This document shows positions 50,715-60,170 of a stretch of DNA of 64,000 nucleotides, one piece after another. Source of the DNA: Hymenobacter aerilatus. Lineage in GTDB: Bacteria > Bacteroidota > Bacteroidia > Cytophagales > Hymenobacteraceae. A program made the position numbers and the translations under genes. Numbering within the stretch: the stretch's first letter is position 1; each line of letters opens with the position of its first letter. The DNA is taken from the NCBI RefSeq assembly GCF_022921095.1, contig NZ_CP095053.1:3514501-3578500 (forward strand). Direction: 5' to 3'. Below the pieces are notes generated by a model. It was not told the origin of the DNA. It ran no database searches and saw only the letters and a program-made list of their open reading frames with translations.

Positions 50715-51637
50715 GGCCGCTTCCCTCCTCCTACTACAGTGCCCGTGTGCGTTTCCAGCGTGTCGCGCTCGGCCTGGGGCCGGCTGCGCACCACGTACAC
50801 ATAGGTCAGGTTAGAGAAATTGACCGACAGCCGTACCCGCACCGTCCAGAAGTTCTTGTCGGGCTCCTTCGTAAACGTGTCGATAGTACCTACCATCACC
50901 CCTTCCGGAAAAGTAGCGTTGTAGCCGGAGGTAATTACCGTGTCGCCGCGCACCAGCTTGTTTTGGCGCGGAATGTAGTCAAGCAAAGCGTGGGTAGGGT
51001 CGTCGCCCTGCCATTTGATACTGCCAAACGTACCATCACGCTGAATCTTAGCCGAAATGGCCGTTTTAGAGTGCAGCAATGACGTGATGCGGGCATAGTG
51101 CTCGCTCACCGACTGCACCCTACCCACTACCCCAGCTGCCGCCAGCACGCCCATGCCCGGCCGCACTTGGTCGGCCGTTCCCACATTCAGTGTCAAGTAG
51201 TTATCCACGTCGCGCAGGCTATTATTCACTACCCTTGCGGGAATCAGGGGGTAGCTAGGGTCGTTGTTGGTGAGGGCCTGGTTGCCTAGCACCAGCGAAT
51301 CGGGGCGGCCTGTGCGCAGCAGACGCACTTGCGAGAGGCTGTCGCGGCGGATGGGTAGGCTGTCGGCCACGCGCCTACCCAGGTCCGACAGGTAGAGGCG
51401 CTGGCGCAGGGCCGCGTTTTCGGCCGCCAGGCTCTGGTTCACCTCGGCCAGCTCAAAGTATTCCGATACGCGGGTGCGCCACTCCAGCAGCTGCCCGGCA
51501 TAAGCATTGGCTGAGTTGAAAAACGCCGCCCGCTGGTAGGCGCTGTTTCGAATCAGCAAGTAGATACTCAATACCTCCAGCAGCGCAAACACGAGGATAC
51601 CCCGGTAGCGAAACAAAAAGGCAAAGAGGTTTCTCAT
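50711..51637 (-). CDS. mreC: Rod shape-determining protein MreC
   Basis: 308 residues. One N-terminal helix, a periplasmic coiled coil (about 60-95) and the beta-barrel MreC domain with GMGVLAAAGVVGRVQSVSEHYARITSLLH and DTVITSGYNATFPEGVMVG. Couples MreB filaments to PBP2/RodA. Its C-terminus overlaps mreD. Confidence 0.93.
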   Translation of the reverse strand: MRNLFAFLFRYRGILVFALLEVLSIYLLIRNSAYQRAAFFNSANAYAGQLLEWRTRVSEYFELAEVNQSLAAENAALRQRLYLSDLGRRVADSLPIRRDSLSQVRLLRTGRPDSLVLGNQALTNNDPSYPLIPARVVNNSLRDVDNYLTLNVGTADQVRPGMGVLAAAGVVGRVQSVSEHYARITSLLHSKTAISAKIQRDGTFGSIKWQGDDPTHALLDYIPRQNKLVRGDTVITSGYNATFPEGVMVGTIDTFTKEPDKNFWTVRVRLSVNFSNLTYVYVVRSRPQAERDTLETHTGTVVGGGKRP

Positions 51638-51642
51638 TGTTG

Positions 51643-51734
51643 AATTAGGAATTAAGAATTAAGAATTAGGAATTGTAGCCTGATGCAAAGCTCTACCATC
51701 ATTCCTAATTCATAATTTCTAATTCTTAATTAAG
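51643..51734. repeat. AT-rich inverted repeat between mreB and mreC
   Basis: Alternating blocks of AATTAGGAATT and AAGAATT at the left and AATTCCTAATT / AATTCTTAATT at the right pair across the gap between mreB and mreC. The mreB stop lies in the right end. Related AT-rich blocks lie at about 41585-41665 and 47987-48012. Confidence 0.6.
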
Positions 51735-52755
51735 TAAGCAGTACGCTCTTAAAAGCCTGAATATTCTTGATGGCGGCGCCGGTACCGCGCACCACGGCGC
51801 GTAACGGGTCTTCGGCAATGTGAATGGGCAACTTAGTCTTGGCAGCCAGACGCTTATCGAGGCCGCGCAACAGGGCGCCACCGCCGGTGAGGTGAATGCC
51901 GTTTTCGTAGATATCGGCCGACAGCTCGGGCGGAGAGATTTCCAGCGCCTTCAATACAGCTTCCTCAATCTTGGCTACCGACTTATCGAGGGCAATGGCA
52001 ATTTCCGAGGAAGTCACTTTGATGACCTTCGGAATACCTGTCATCAGGTCGCGGCCGCGCACTTCAAAGTCGGCGGGCGTGTTTTCCAGCTCGGTTAGGG
52101 CGGCGCCTACCTCAATCTTGATGCGCTCGGCCGAGCGCTCACCAATCAGCAGGTTGTGCTGGCGGCGCATATAGTCCAGAATGTCCTGGTTGAACACGTC
52201 GCCGGCTGTTTTGATCGACTGGTCGCATACAATGCCCGACAGCGCAATGACGGCCACTTCAGTGGTGCCGCCTCCAATATCGATGATCATGGAGCCAATG
52301 GGCTGTTCTACATCAATCCCGATACCAATAGCGGCAGCCATGGGTTCCTGAATCATCCAAACCTCCTTGGCGCCGGCGTGCTCGGCCGAGTCGCGCACGG
52401 CGCGCTTCTCTACCTCCGTGATGCCCGAGGGGATGCAAATCACCATGCGGTGCGAGGGTTGAAATAGACGCGTGCGGGTGTCAATCATCTTGATCAACCC
52501 CTTGATCATTTCCTCGGCGGCGTGGAAATCGGCAATTACACCGTCTTTCAACGGTCTGATAGTCTTTATGTTATCATGGGTCTTCTCGTGCATTTGCTGC
52601 GCCTGCCGACCCACGGCAATTACTTTATTGGTAGTCCGATCTTTGGCAATGATACTAGGCTCATCCACCACCACTTTATCATTATGAATGATGAGTGTGT
52701 TGGCCGTGCCCAGGTCCATGGCGATGTCGCTGGTCAGAAAATTGAAGAAACCCAT
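51730..52755 (-). CDS. mreB: Rod shape-determining actin homologue MreB
   Basis: 341 residues of the bacterial actin family. Phosphate-1 site DLGTANTLIIHND, connect-1, phosphate-2 site IDIGGGTTEVAVIALSGI and adenosine motif LTGGGALLRGLD are visible. Directs elongation as membrane-associated filaments. First gene of the elongation cluster, separated from purH by a terminator. Confidence 0.97.
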   Translation of the reverse strand: MGFFNFLTSDIAMDLGTANTLIIHNDKVVVDEPSIIAKDRTTNKVIAVGRQAQQMHEKTHDNIKTIRPLKDGVIADFHAAEEMIKGLIKMIDTRTRLFQPSHRMVICIPSGITEVEKRAVRDSAEHAGAKEVWMIQEPMAAAIGIGIDVEQPIGSMIIDIGGGTTEVAVIALSGIVCDQSIKTAGDVFNQDILDYMRRQHNLLIGERSAERIKIEVGAALTELENTPADFEVRGRDLMTGIPKVIKVTSSEIAIALDKSVAKIEEAVLKALEISPPELSADIYENGIHLTGGGALLRGLDKRLAAKTKLPIHIAEDPLRAVVRGTGAAIKNIQAFKSVLLT

Positions 52756-52911
52756 TGCGTGACGGCAAGTAGATGAAACCGGGCGGCTTGCACCGGAAAA
52801 AGTGGGGCAAAAGTACAGAAGTTTCTGCGAAGCCCTACTATACGTGGTGCATTGCCTTACTGCATGCCCACTCGATTAATTCATTTTTATACTCGAATTC
52901 TTCTACGCACG

Positions 52912-52967
52912 CAGCCCCTACCCCCGCGGGGGTAGGGGCTGTGCCTACCTGGTTCAGCAAGCTGAAC
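52912..52967 (-). terminator. Double hairpin between purH and mreB
   Basis: A 14-bp perfect stem around GC (52912-52941) containing CCCTACCCCC, and a smaller hairpin GGTTCAGC-AA-GCTGAACC (52950-52967). It lies behind the purH stop on the minus strand and should separate purH from mreB transcription. Confidence 0.75.
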
Positions 52968-52982
52968 CGCGAGCTATGGTGC

Positions 52983-54512
52983 CTAGTGTTTGAAGTGACG
53001 CACGCCGGTCATGACCATGGCCATACCCAGCTGGTTGCAGGCCGCAATGCTATCTTGGTCTTTGATAGAGCCGCCGGGTTGCACCACCGCCCGAATGCCG
53101 GCTGAGCCGGCAATTTCCACGCAATCGGGGAAGGGGAAGAACGCATCGGAGGCCATCACGGCGCCTTGCAGGTCGAAGCCGAACGCGTGCGCTTTTTCGA
53201 TGGCTTGCTTGAGAGCGTCTACGCGGGAGGTTTGTCCTACCCCGGAGGCCAGCAGTTGCCCAGCACGGGCCAGCACAATGGTGTTGCTCTTGGTGTGCTT
53301 GCACACTTTCAGGGCAAATTCCAAGGCTTCAGTTTCCTCAGGGGTAGGCGCCGAGTCGGTAACGGTTTTGAAGTCGTCGGCAGTTTCGATGGCGCGGTCG
53401 AAGTCCTGCTCAATCACACCATTCAGCAAGGTTTTCACCTGCTTCTGCGGGAAATCAACAGGCTTCTGGCGCAGCAGAATGCGGTTTTTCTTGCTTTGCA
53501 GCACCGTAAGGGCTGCCGCATCGAACTCGGGCGCAATCAGCACCTCGAAGAACAGCTTGTTCAGCTCCTGGGCCGTGGCTTCATCCACGGGTTTATTCAC
53601 GATAATCACGCCACCAAACGCCGAAATCGGGTCGCAGGCCAAGGCGTTGAGGTAGGCCGTGTGCAGGGTATCGGCCTGGGCCACGCCGCAAGCGTTGGTG
53701 TGTTTGAGAATAGCGCAGGCAGGTTTCCCCAGCTGAAATTCCTGCATCAACAGTACGGCCGCGTCTACGTCTACCAGGTTGTTGTAGCTGAGCTGCTTGC
53801 CGTGCAGTTGATCAAATAGCGCATCCAAGTCGCCGCGGAACGTGCCAGCCTGATGCGGGTTTTCGCCGTAGCGCAGGGGCGTAGCGGGTTGGTTACTAGT
53901 TGCTGGTTGCTGGTTGCTGGTTCCGTTTTGCGCGAAGTAGTTGAAAATGGCCGTATCGTAGTGCGAGGTAGCCGCAAATGCGGCGGCGGCGTACTGGCGA
54001 CGGTCTTCAAGGTCGGTACCGCCGTTTTTCTCCGTCAGCAGTTGCGTCACGGCTTCGTACTGGTCGCGGCTGCTTACTACCAGCACGTCGCGGAAGTTTT
54101 TGGCGGCGGCGCGCAACAGCGAAATGCCGCCAATGTCAATTTTCTCGATAATATCCTGTTCGGGTGCTCCCGAGGCCACCGTTTCCTCAAAGGGGTAGAG
54201 GTCAACTACTACCAAGTCGATGGGCGGAATCTGATGCTGCTCAGCTTCCTGCAAGTCGCTGGTCTCGTGGCGGCGGTGCAGGATGCCACCGAACACCTTA
54301 GGGTGCAGGGTTTTCACGCGGCCACCAAACACCGCCGGGAAGCCCGTCAGGCTCTCCACAGCCGTTACGTCGGCGCCCTGCTCCTCGATGAACTGCTGGG
54401 TGCCCCCCGTAGAGTAGATGGTCACGCCGTGCTGCTTGAGCAAGGCCACCAGTGGCTCCAGGCGGTCTTTGTAATAGACAGAAACGAGAGCGGAACGAAT
54501 CGGCTGCGACAT
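52983..54512 (-). CDS. purH: Bifunctional AICAR transformylase / IMP cyclohydrolase
   Basis: 509 residues from the ATG ending at 54512; the extension to 54608 is non-conserved. The MGS-like IMP cyclohydrolase domain begins SALVSVYYKDRLEPLV and contains ISTGGTQQFI-like elements; the AICARFT domain contains LRYGENPHQAGTF and later QMSRVDALKQAIEKA-type segments. It closes the last two steps of IMP synthesis. An in-frame, low-complexity insert NGTSNQQPATSNQPATP lies just before LRYGENPHQ, at the domain junction, and derives from tandem CCAGCAA units in the DNA. Confidence 0.95.
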   Translation of the reverse strand: MSQPIRSALVSVYYKDRLEPLVALLKQHGVTIYSTGGTQQFIEEQGADVTAVESLTGFPAVFGGRVKTLHPKVFGGILHRRHETSDLQEAEQHQIPPIDLVVVDLYPFEETVASGAPEQDIIEKIDIGGISLLRAAAKNFRDVLVVSSRDQYEAVTQLLTEKNGGTDLEDRRQYAAAAFAATSHYDTAIFNYFAQNGTSNQQPATSNQPATPLRYGENPHQAGTFRGDLDALFDQLHGKQLSYNNLVDVDAAVLLMQEFQLGKPACAILKHTNACGVAQADTLHTAYLNALACDPISAFGGVIIVNKPVDEATAQELNKLFFEVLIAPEFDAAALTVLQSKKNRILLRQKPVDFPQKQVKTLLNGVIEQDFDRAIETADDFKTVTDSAPTPEETEALEFALKVCKHTKSNTIVLARAGQLLASGVGQTSRVDALKQAIEKAHAFGFDLQGAVMASDAFFPFPDCVEIAGSAGIRAVVQPGGSIKDQDSIAACNQLGMAMVMTGVRHFKH

Positions 54513-54734
54513 GGTAAGGTTGGTTGCGGACTGTATGAATGACGCCACGAAGGTAGCCACGGCAAGCGGGCACCCCGGCCCTGCGTGTGTTACGGAATTG
54601 TTAAGCAAATGATAACACCTTCGTAATCAACAGCAAATTTGCTTCATCAATGTATTTCAGCGCCTTCATTGCTTTCCACACAACACCCCGGATTCAAATA
54701 CAGTACATGTTCTCTACCACGCTATTCCTGTTGC

Positions 54735-55889
54735 ATGTCTGCTTCCCTACCCTCTCCTACTATCCAAGCAACCACGCCGGCCGAAGACGCCGCTGCCCAA
54801 CTAGCCCCACGCCTAGCTGCTCAGGCATCTGCCTCCGATCAGGAAGGCAGCTTTCCAGAACAGGAATTTGACTGGCTACACGCGGCGAGTTTACTCACGG
54901 CTCCCCTACCGATCCACCTGGGTGGTCAGGATCTGGCAGCGGCTTCACAAACGCCTTCTTTGCTGCGCACACTACGACACATTGGCCGCGGCAATCTAGC
55001 GGTAGGGCGCGTCTACGAAGGTCACACCAACGCCTTGCAGCTAGCCCAACGCTTTGGCCGCACGGAGCAAGTAGCACGTTGGGCCGAGGACGCAGCAGCC
55101 GGGCATTTGTTTGGGGTTTGGAACACGCAAGCGCACGACGGCGTGCAACTGGAACCGCTTCCCGATGGCCGCTACCGCTTGCGGGGTAGCAAGACTTTCG
55201 GATCGGGCGCCGGCCACGTCACGCGCCCGTTGCTCACCGGCGCCCTACCCGATGGCGGTTGGCAAATGCTGATCTTGCCGGCCGATGTGCAAGTGCCGCA
55301 GCTAGATAAATCGTTTTGGCAGCCGCTGGGCATGCGGGCATCGGCTAGTTTTCGGGTCGATTTTACAGGGCTAGAGGTAGGCGCCGACGACCTGCTGGGC
55401 CAGCCCGGTGACTACTACCGACAGCCGTGGTTTAGTGGGGGCGCCATCCGGTTTGCGGCCGTGCAGCTAGGCGGGGCCGAGGCGGTATTCGACGAAACCC
55501 GTCTCTTTCTGCAAAAGACCGGGCGTACCGAAGACCCCTATCAGCGCCAGCGCCTGGGCGAGCTGGCTATCCTCATTGAAAGCGGTCAGCACTGGCTGCG
55601 CGCTGCTGCCGAACACGCCATGCGCCCCCAGGCCACCGAAGACGCCGACACCACCGTGGCCTACGCCAACATGGTACGCACAGCCATCGAAGAAATTTGC
55701 TTGCGCACACTTCAGTTGGCCGAGCGGTGCGTGGGTGCCCGCGGCCTGCTGCGCCCCGAGCCCTTCGAGCGCCTGCACCGCGACCTGACGCATTATCTGC
55801 GCCAGCCTGCTCCCGATGCGGCCCTGGCCGATGCGGGCCGCTTCGCACTGGCTTCTACCTCGCCAGCTTATACACTATGGCATGACTGA
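54735..55889 (+). CDS. Acyl-CoA dehydrogenase family protein
   Basis: 384 residues from the ATG at 54735 (MSASLPSPTIQATTP). The flavin fold is present with LLGQPGDYYRQPWFSGGAIRFAAVQLGGAEAVF and VGARGLLRPEPFERLHRDL in the C-terminal helical domain, but the N-terminal domain is diverged and I cannot place the catalytic Glu with certainty. Oxidises an unknown acyl or related substrate. Its stop overlaps the PIG-L start by 8 nt, so the two are coupled. Confidence 0.85.
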   Translation: MSASLPSPTIQATTPAEDAAAQLAPRLAAQASASDQEGSFPEQEFDWLHAASLLTAPLPIHLGGQDLAAASQTPSLLRTLRHIGRGNLAVGRVYEGHTNALQLAQRFGRTEQVARWAEDAAAGHLFGVWNTQAHDGVQLEPLPDGRYRLRGSKTFGSGAGHVTRPLLTGALPDGGWQMLILPADVQVPQLDKSFWQPLGMRASASFRVDFTGLEVGADDLLGQPGDYYRQPWFSGGAIRFAAVQLGGAEAVFDETRLFLQKTGRTEDPYQRQRLGELAILIESGQHWLRAAAEHAMRPQATEDADTTVAYANMVRTAIEEICLRTLQLAERCVGARGLLRPEPFERLHRDLTHYLRQPAPDAALADAGRFALASTSPAYTLWHD

Positions 55890-56610
55890 GTTTTCGTTTG
55901 ACTTGTTGCCGGTACGACCGGCTGACTTTGCCCCTACCCTAGGCCCAACAGTAGTGGTAGCCCCCCACCCCGATGATGAGTCGTTGGGGTGCGGCGGGCT
56001 GCTGGCGCTCCTGCGGCGGGCAGATGTGCCAGTGCATGCCGTGCTAGTGAGTGATGGCACGATGTCGCACCCTCATTCAGTGAAGTTTCCGCCCGCGGCC
56101 CGGCAGGCACTGCGCGAAATGGAGCTGCGCGAGGCGCTTACGCTACTGGGGGTCGATACAGACGACCTATTGCTTCTGGGCCTACCCGATAGCGCCGTGC
56201 CCGGACCCGAGCAGCAGGGTTTTGCGGAGGCAGTGGCTACCCTACGCGCCTACCTCCAACGTGTGCAGCCAGCTACGGTACTGGTACCCTGGCGCCGCGA
56301 CCCTCACCCCGACCACCGGGCTACCAGTCAGTTGGTGGCAGCGGCCATAGAGGGCCTACCCATTCAAAGGGTAGAGTATGTGGTGTGGGCGTGGGAGCGT
56401 GCTGCCCTAGAAGATCTGCCGCAGCCGGGCGAAGCCATAGGCTGGCGCCTGGATATTGACTCTGTGCTACCTCAAAAACAGGTAGCCATTGCGGCCCACC
56501 GTTCCCAACTTGCCCCTGGTATCATCGACGATGACCCTACTGGCTTTTTGCTATCGGAGCAGATGCTGGCCCATTTTGCGCAGCCTTTTGAAGTGTATCT
56601 TGAATCATGA
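55882..56610 (+). CDS. PIG-L family deacetylase
   Basis: 242 residues from the ATG at 55882. The zinc-binding motif PHPDDESLGCGG (residues 29-39) and a second motif HPDH near 142 are complete. PIG-L enzymes remove N-acetyl groups from GlcNAc-containing glycans or glycolipids. Coupled to the acyl-CoA dehydrogenase upstream and followed after 75 bp by a NodS-like methyltransferase, which suggests that the new free amine is modified next. Confidence 0.92.
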   Translation: MTEFSFDLLPVRPADFAPTLGPTVVVAPHPDDESLGCGGLLALLRRADVPVHAVLVSDGTMSHPHSVKFPPAARQALREMELREALTLLGVDTDDLLLLGLPDSAVPGPEQQGFAEAVATLRAYLQRVQPATVLVPWRRDPHPDHRATSQLVAAAIEGLPIQRVEYVVWAWERAALEDLPQPGEAIGWRLDIDSVLPQKQVAIAAHRSQLAPGIIDDDPTGFLLSEQMLAHFAQPFEVYLES

Positions 56611-56685
56611 CGCTTCCCGCAGAGGTTCCACGAGTTCTATCATCTCTACTTAACAAGCTTCCGCGAGCATTATCATCCTACCGCT

Positions 56686-57282
56686 ATGAATCCCAATCAG
56701 CCGAATACGCTCCCCCCCGCCTACTTCGATGATGTGTACCGGGCCAACGCCGATCCGTGGCAGTTTGAAACTAGCCCCTACGAGCGGGAGAAATACGCTA
56801 CCACGCTGGCTGCCCTACCTCGCCCGCACTACGAGCGTGCCTTTGAAATTGGCTGTTCGCTGGGCGTACTCACGGAGCAGTTGGCGCCGCGGTGCGGACA
56901 TCTGCTGGCCATAGATGTAGCAGATGCCCCACTGGAACGTGCCCGGCAGCGGTGTGCGCAGTTGCCGCAAGTGGAGCTCCGGCTGATGCGGATACCAGAA
57001 GAATTCCCGCAGGGACATTTCGACTTAATTCTGGTATCAGAAGTAGGCTATTATTGGTCGCCCGAGGACTTAGCCCGCGCTACTAATCTATTACTAGAAG
57101 CCCTACCCTCCGGCGGGCAATTACTACTAGTACATTGGACACCTCCTGTGCACGACTACCCCCTCACTGGCGACGAGGTGCACGAGTTTTTTCTGCAAAA
57201 AGCCGAAGCCACTGGCCCCTTACGCCACGTGCACGGCCAGCGCCAGGAAACCTACCGGCTGGATTTGCTGGAGAAGCGGTAG
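56686..57282 (+). CDS. NodS-like SAM-dependent methyltransferase
   Basis: 198 residues. The N-terminal segment DPWQFETSPYEREKY and the SAM site FEIGCSLGVLTEQLAPRC (from residue 53), followed by FDLILVSEVGYYWSPEDLA, match NodS, which N-methylates the deacetylated end of chitin oligomers in rhizobial Nod factors. This copy is co-oriented with the PIG-L and acyl-CoA dehydrogenase genes. Substrate inferred by analogy only. The stop lies 5 bp from the stop of the convergent glycosyltransferase. Confidence 0.85.
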   Translation: MNPNQPNTLPPAYFDDVYRANADPWQFETSPYEREKYATTLAALPRPHYERAFEIGCSLGVLTEQLAPRCGHLLAIDVADAPLERARQRCAQLPQVELRLMRIPEEFPQGHFDLILVSEVGYYWSPEDLARATNLLLEALPSGGQLLLVHWTPPVHDYPLTGDEVHEFFLQKAEATGPLRHVHGQRQETYRLDLLEKR

Positions 57283-57287
57283 AGCAG

Positions 57288-58547
57288 CTACGCAGGTAGC
57301 GTGCTCTCCACTGCTGCCAGTGGGGTGTATTGTTTCAACAATGCCCGCAACTCAGCCACCGCTACCGACAGCGCCACCGGCGGCCACCGTTGTACCCATT
57401 GCCGACGGGCAGCCTGTTCCTGCTGCACGCGCTGCCACAAAGCACCAAATGTAGCTGCTTGCTCTATGGCCCGCCGCAACGCCTGTTTGGTAAGACCAAG
57501 CACACTGGCTACCCTGCCACTGACAGCGTGCAGAGCGGGACTAAGCACAGCCCCTGTTATGTGACCATCGGCTTTGATTGTTTGCCAGAGCTGCCGCAGT
57601 TGCCGACGGGCCTGCCATTGCGTGGCTAGTTGCGGGCCGCTAGCCACCAATGGTTCCCGTAATTGCTCACTCAGGGCAGCCCATTCCCGCAATTGCCACG
57701 ACAGCCCCACCGCCACGCGCCCTTCCTGCCTGGCCGAGGTGATAACCCGCACGTCGGGGCTGTGCCGCACACGCAAATCATGATAACATAGCGCTTGGTA
57801 TAGCGCTTCGTCCTCCAAGTAGGGAACTACAGGTAGGCCCCCTACCTGCTCGTAGGCCGAAACAGTCAGAGCAAAGCTGGCCCCAAAGTGCTGGTGATGG
57901 CGTGGCCAAGCATCCGCTGGGCTAGGGTCAATCAAGTGTTCTAGCTGCGCCGCCAGCAGGCGGTAGGCCGCATCACGCAAGTGGTAGCGTCGCACCGGGC
58001 AGTTGCGCTGTGCCGACGCTTCAGTCAGAATACGCCCACCTACAGCATCGGCACCCGCAGCTATTTCGCCCGCAATGTCAGTCAGCCAAGTAGGCGTCAC
58101 ACGAGTATCGGCGTCGGTGCTGGCAATAATGCCGTGCTGACGCCCTACACTGCGTAGGCGGCGGGAAGCCTCATCCATCAGTAAGCGACGTGCCTTCCCC
58201 ACATTGGCCTCGGCGGGCGGTAGGGTGCGTTCTACCACGTGCAACACCAGTTGCGGATATACCAGTGCCATTTGCCTGGCCACGTGTGCGGTGGCATCCT
58301 GGCAATTGTTTGCCAATACGATTACCTCATAGCTGTACGGAGATAAAGCCTTCCCCTGCTTGTCTACTTGTGCGGCCAGTGCAGCCAGCGTAGCAGGTAG
58401 GTTTTCGGCTTCATCTTTAGCCGGAATAATAACGGAGCAAAGCAGTTCGGGCCGGGGGGGAATTACCACCAAGCTACTATCGGATAGCAGTGGTGCAGCG
58501 GCTGCTTCGCAAGCCGCATGGAAGCGCGAGGGTAGGACAGATGCCAT
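57288..58547 (-). CDS. Family 2 glycosyltransferase
   Basis: 419 residues. Nucleotide-sugar domain with SVIIPAKDEAENLPATL near residue 38, DADT (the DxD at 145-147) and a GGLPVVPYLEDEALYQ acceptor-side motif. The C-terminal 150 residues are helical and not family-typical. No clear membrane helix, so soluble or membrane-associated. It faces the three-gene operon end to end. Together they suggest a glycan that is built, deacetylated, methylated and perhaps acyl-modified. Confidence 0.85.
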   Translation of the reverse strand: MASVLPSRFHAACEAAAAPLLSDSSLVVIPPRPELLCSVIIPAKDEAENLPATLAALAAQVDKQGKALSPYSYEVIVLANNCQDATAHVARQMALVYPQLVLHVVERTLPPAEANVGKARRLLMDEASRRLRSVGRQHGIIASTDADTRVTPTWLTDIAGEIAAGADAVGGRILTEASAQRNCPVRRYHLRDAAYRLLAAQLEHLIDPSPADAWPRHHQHFGASFALTVSAYEQVGGLPVVPYLEDEALYQALCYHDLRVRHSPDVRVITSARQEGRVAVGLSWQLREWAALSEQLREPLVASGPQLATQWQARRQLRQLWQTIKADGHITGAVLSPALHAVSGRVASVLGLTKQALRRAIEQAATFGALWQRVQQEQAARRQWVQRWPPVALSVAVAELRALLKQYTPLAAVESTLPA

Positions 58548-58576
58548 GGCTTCCCTCTACGCGAATTGTTCGGCTA

Positions 58577-58634
58577 GGGCTACAAACCAAAGCGGCTTTC
58601 CTATTGGTAGGAAAGCCGCTTTGGTTTGTAGCCC
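58577..58634. terminator. 27-bp perfect hairpin between GT2 and susD
   Basis: Arms 58577-58603 and 58608-58634 are exact complements around loop TTGG, among the longest perfect stems in the window. It lies 11 bp behind the SusD stop and upstream of the glycosyltransferase start. T-rich flanks are weak, so it may insulate rather than terminate efficiently. Confidence 0.75.
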
Positions 58635-58645
58635 TGAACTTGTTA

Positions 58646-60157
58646 CTAATTAGGTGTTATTAGACCGTTAGTCACAGTTTCGGATTGTGGAATAGGCCAC
58701 ACATAGTTCGGGCTAGAAGGTGGGATGGCTGGCACTGAGCTTTTCGCAGGAATTGTAGCGTTTAGACGCATAATATCAATATTCCGAATGCCCTCACCTA
58801 AAAACTCTATTCGACGTTCTAACAGTACCGCGCCTACGGCTGCATCTGTTGAAGCAAAAGAGGTATAGGCTGCGCCTTTAGAGCGTGTGCGCACCGCATT
58901 TAGTAGCGCTAAGGCACGAGCATCTGCGGGGCCATTGTTGCGGAATAATGCTTCCGACAGGCTTAACAACACTTCTGCATAACGCATCACGGGCGCCTTA
59001 TCTATATAAGGCGTACCACCGCGGTACTTGGCTAAGTAGGTATTACCTCCACTTGTAAGAAAAAAACCTACCCGGCGGTCATCAGTAGCGGAGAGGGCGG
59101 TGGTATTAGCTAGAATTCCGGTAGGATTCAAATAATATTCGCCGCCACCAGTAGGCCCACCAGGATTCTGCGGAGGCAAATAATAGAAACCTAGCTGGTT
59201 CTGAGTGCCCGGAGTATTTTGTGCTGTGAAAGGAAAGGACAGAATGCTTTCAGCGTTTTCAGTGCTAAATACAGCGGCAATTGAAGCATTCAAGCTGTGC
59301 GGTACACCGCTAGAAGCGGTGAAGGGTGCCGCAGTTGGAACAATTTTATTAGCCTCTGTAACAACGTTGCTGTACTGCCCCATCGTCAGATACACCCGCG
59401 TTTTCAGCGCGATAGCTGTATTTCGGTGCGCCCGCGTTGAGTTTGTGGCTAGATCAGCAGTTGCAGTGCCGTAAGTAAGTGGCAAATTCTGCTCAGCGAA
59501 AGTCAGATCGGATAGAATCTGCGCGTATACCTCAGCTACTGTGCTACGAGCCAAATCATTGCCGCCGGCACCAGTTTCGGCTTGCAGTCGTAGCGGCAAT
59601 CCTGGACGACTTCCCGCGCCATCGATATACGGGCGGGCGTATAATTGTAGCAGAGAGTAATAACTCAATGCTCGTACAAAGCGTGCTTCAGCCTGGTATT
59701 GAGGCACTGTTACAGTAGCGAAATCAGCAGGAAAAACGGGCGCCACATATTTAGCTGTATTTGCCTCAAGGCCAACTAAAAAAACATTCGCTTGGTTGAT
59801 AGTCTGATAAGCAATTCCCCACAGACTAATTACGTCGTTTGAGGAAGTTTCTGTCAGAGTATGATTCCAAACCTGAGCTGCTGTAACACTATTGGACGTA
59901 CGGTTGATAAAATCGTCCGCACGCACATCACCATATACTTGGTAACGCCCCCCTAAGAAGCTACCTGACTTAGCATATGCGTACAGATTATTGATCTGCA
60001 ATCTAATACGAGTTGGTGTATCAAATACTACTAAATCCGAAATAGCAGTTTTGGGTACAGGGTTTAGTTGTTCGTCAACATTACAGGAGGCCACTCCTAT
60101 TGCTAGAAGCAACGTGCCTAATGTTACTGTAACTGTATTTGTTAGTGAAATCTTCAT
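58646..60157 (-). CDS. susD: SusD/RagB nutrient-binding lipoprotein
   Basis: 503 residues from the ATG ending at 60157, 13 bp behind the SusC stop. Lipobox GVASC follows the signal segment. TPR-like helices carry the SusD pattern RFVRALSYYSLLQLYARPYI, and a C-terminal domain contains PVMRYAEVLLSLSEALFRN and ERRIEFLGEGIRNIDIMR. It captures a ligand on the cell surface for the SusC channel. Lower GC than most of the window. Confidence 0.93.
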   Translation of the reverse strand: MKISLTNTVTVTLGTLLLAIGVASCNVDEQLNPVPKTAISDLVVFDTPTRIRLQINNLYAYAKSGSFLGGRYQVYGDVRADDFINRTSNSVTAAQVWNHTLTETSSNDVISLWGIAYQTINQANVFLVGLEANTAKYVAPVFPADFATVTVPQYQAEARFVRALSYYSLLQLYARPYIDGAGSRPGLPLRLQAETGAGGNDLARSTVAEVYAQILSDLTFAEQNLPLTYGTATADLATNSTRAHRNTAIALKTRVYLTMGQYSNVVTEANKIVPTAAPFTASSGVPHSLNASIAAVFSTENAESILSFPFTAQNTPGTQNQLGFYYLPPQNPGGPTGGGEYYLNPTGILANTTALSATDDRRVGFFLTSGGNTYLAKYRGGTPYIDKAPVMRYAEVLLSLSEALFRNNGPADARALALLNAVRTRSKGAAYTSFASTDAAVGAVLLERRIEFLGEGIRNIDIMRLNATIPAKSSVPAIPPSSPNYVWPIPQSETVTNGLITPN

Positions 60158-60170
60158 CAGAAAGCTGTGT

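Noticed and set aside
53853..54542. 229-codon plus-strand frame opposite purH
   Set aside because: purH is strongly conserved on the minus strand and the plus frame has no domain or start context.
54735..58547. Genuine rhizobial nod locus
   Set aside because: No NodA acyltransferase, NodC synthase or nod box was seen; only the deacetylase-methylase logic is shared.
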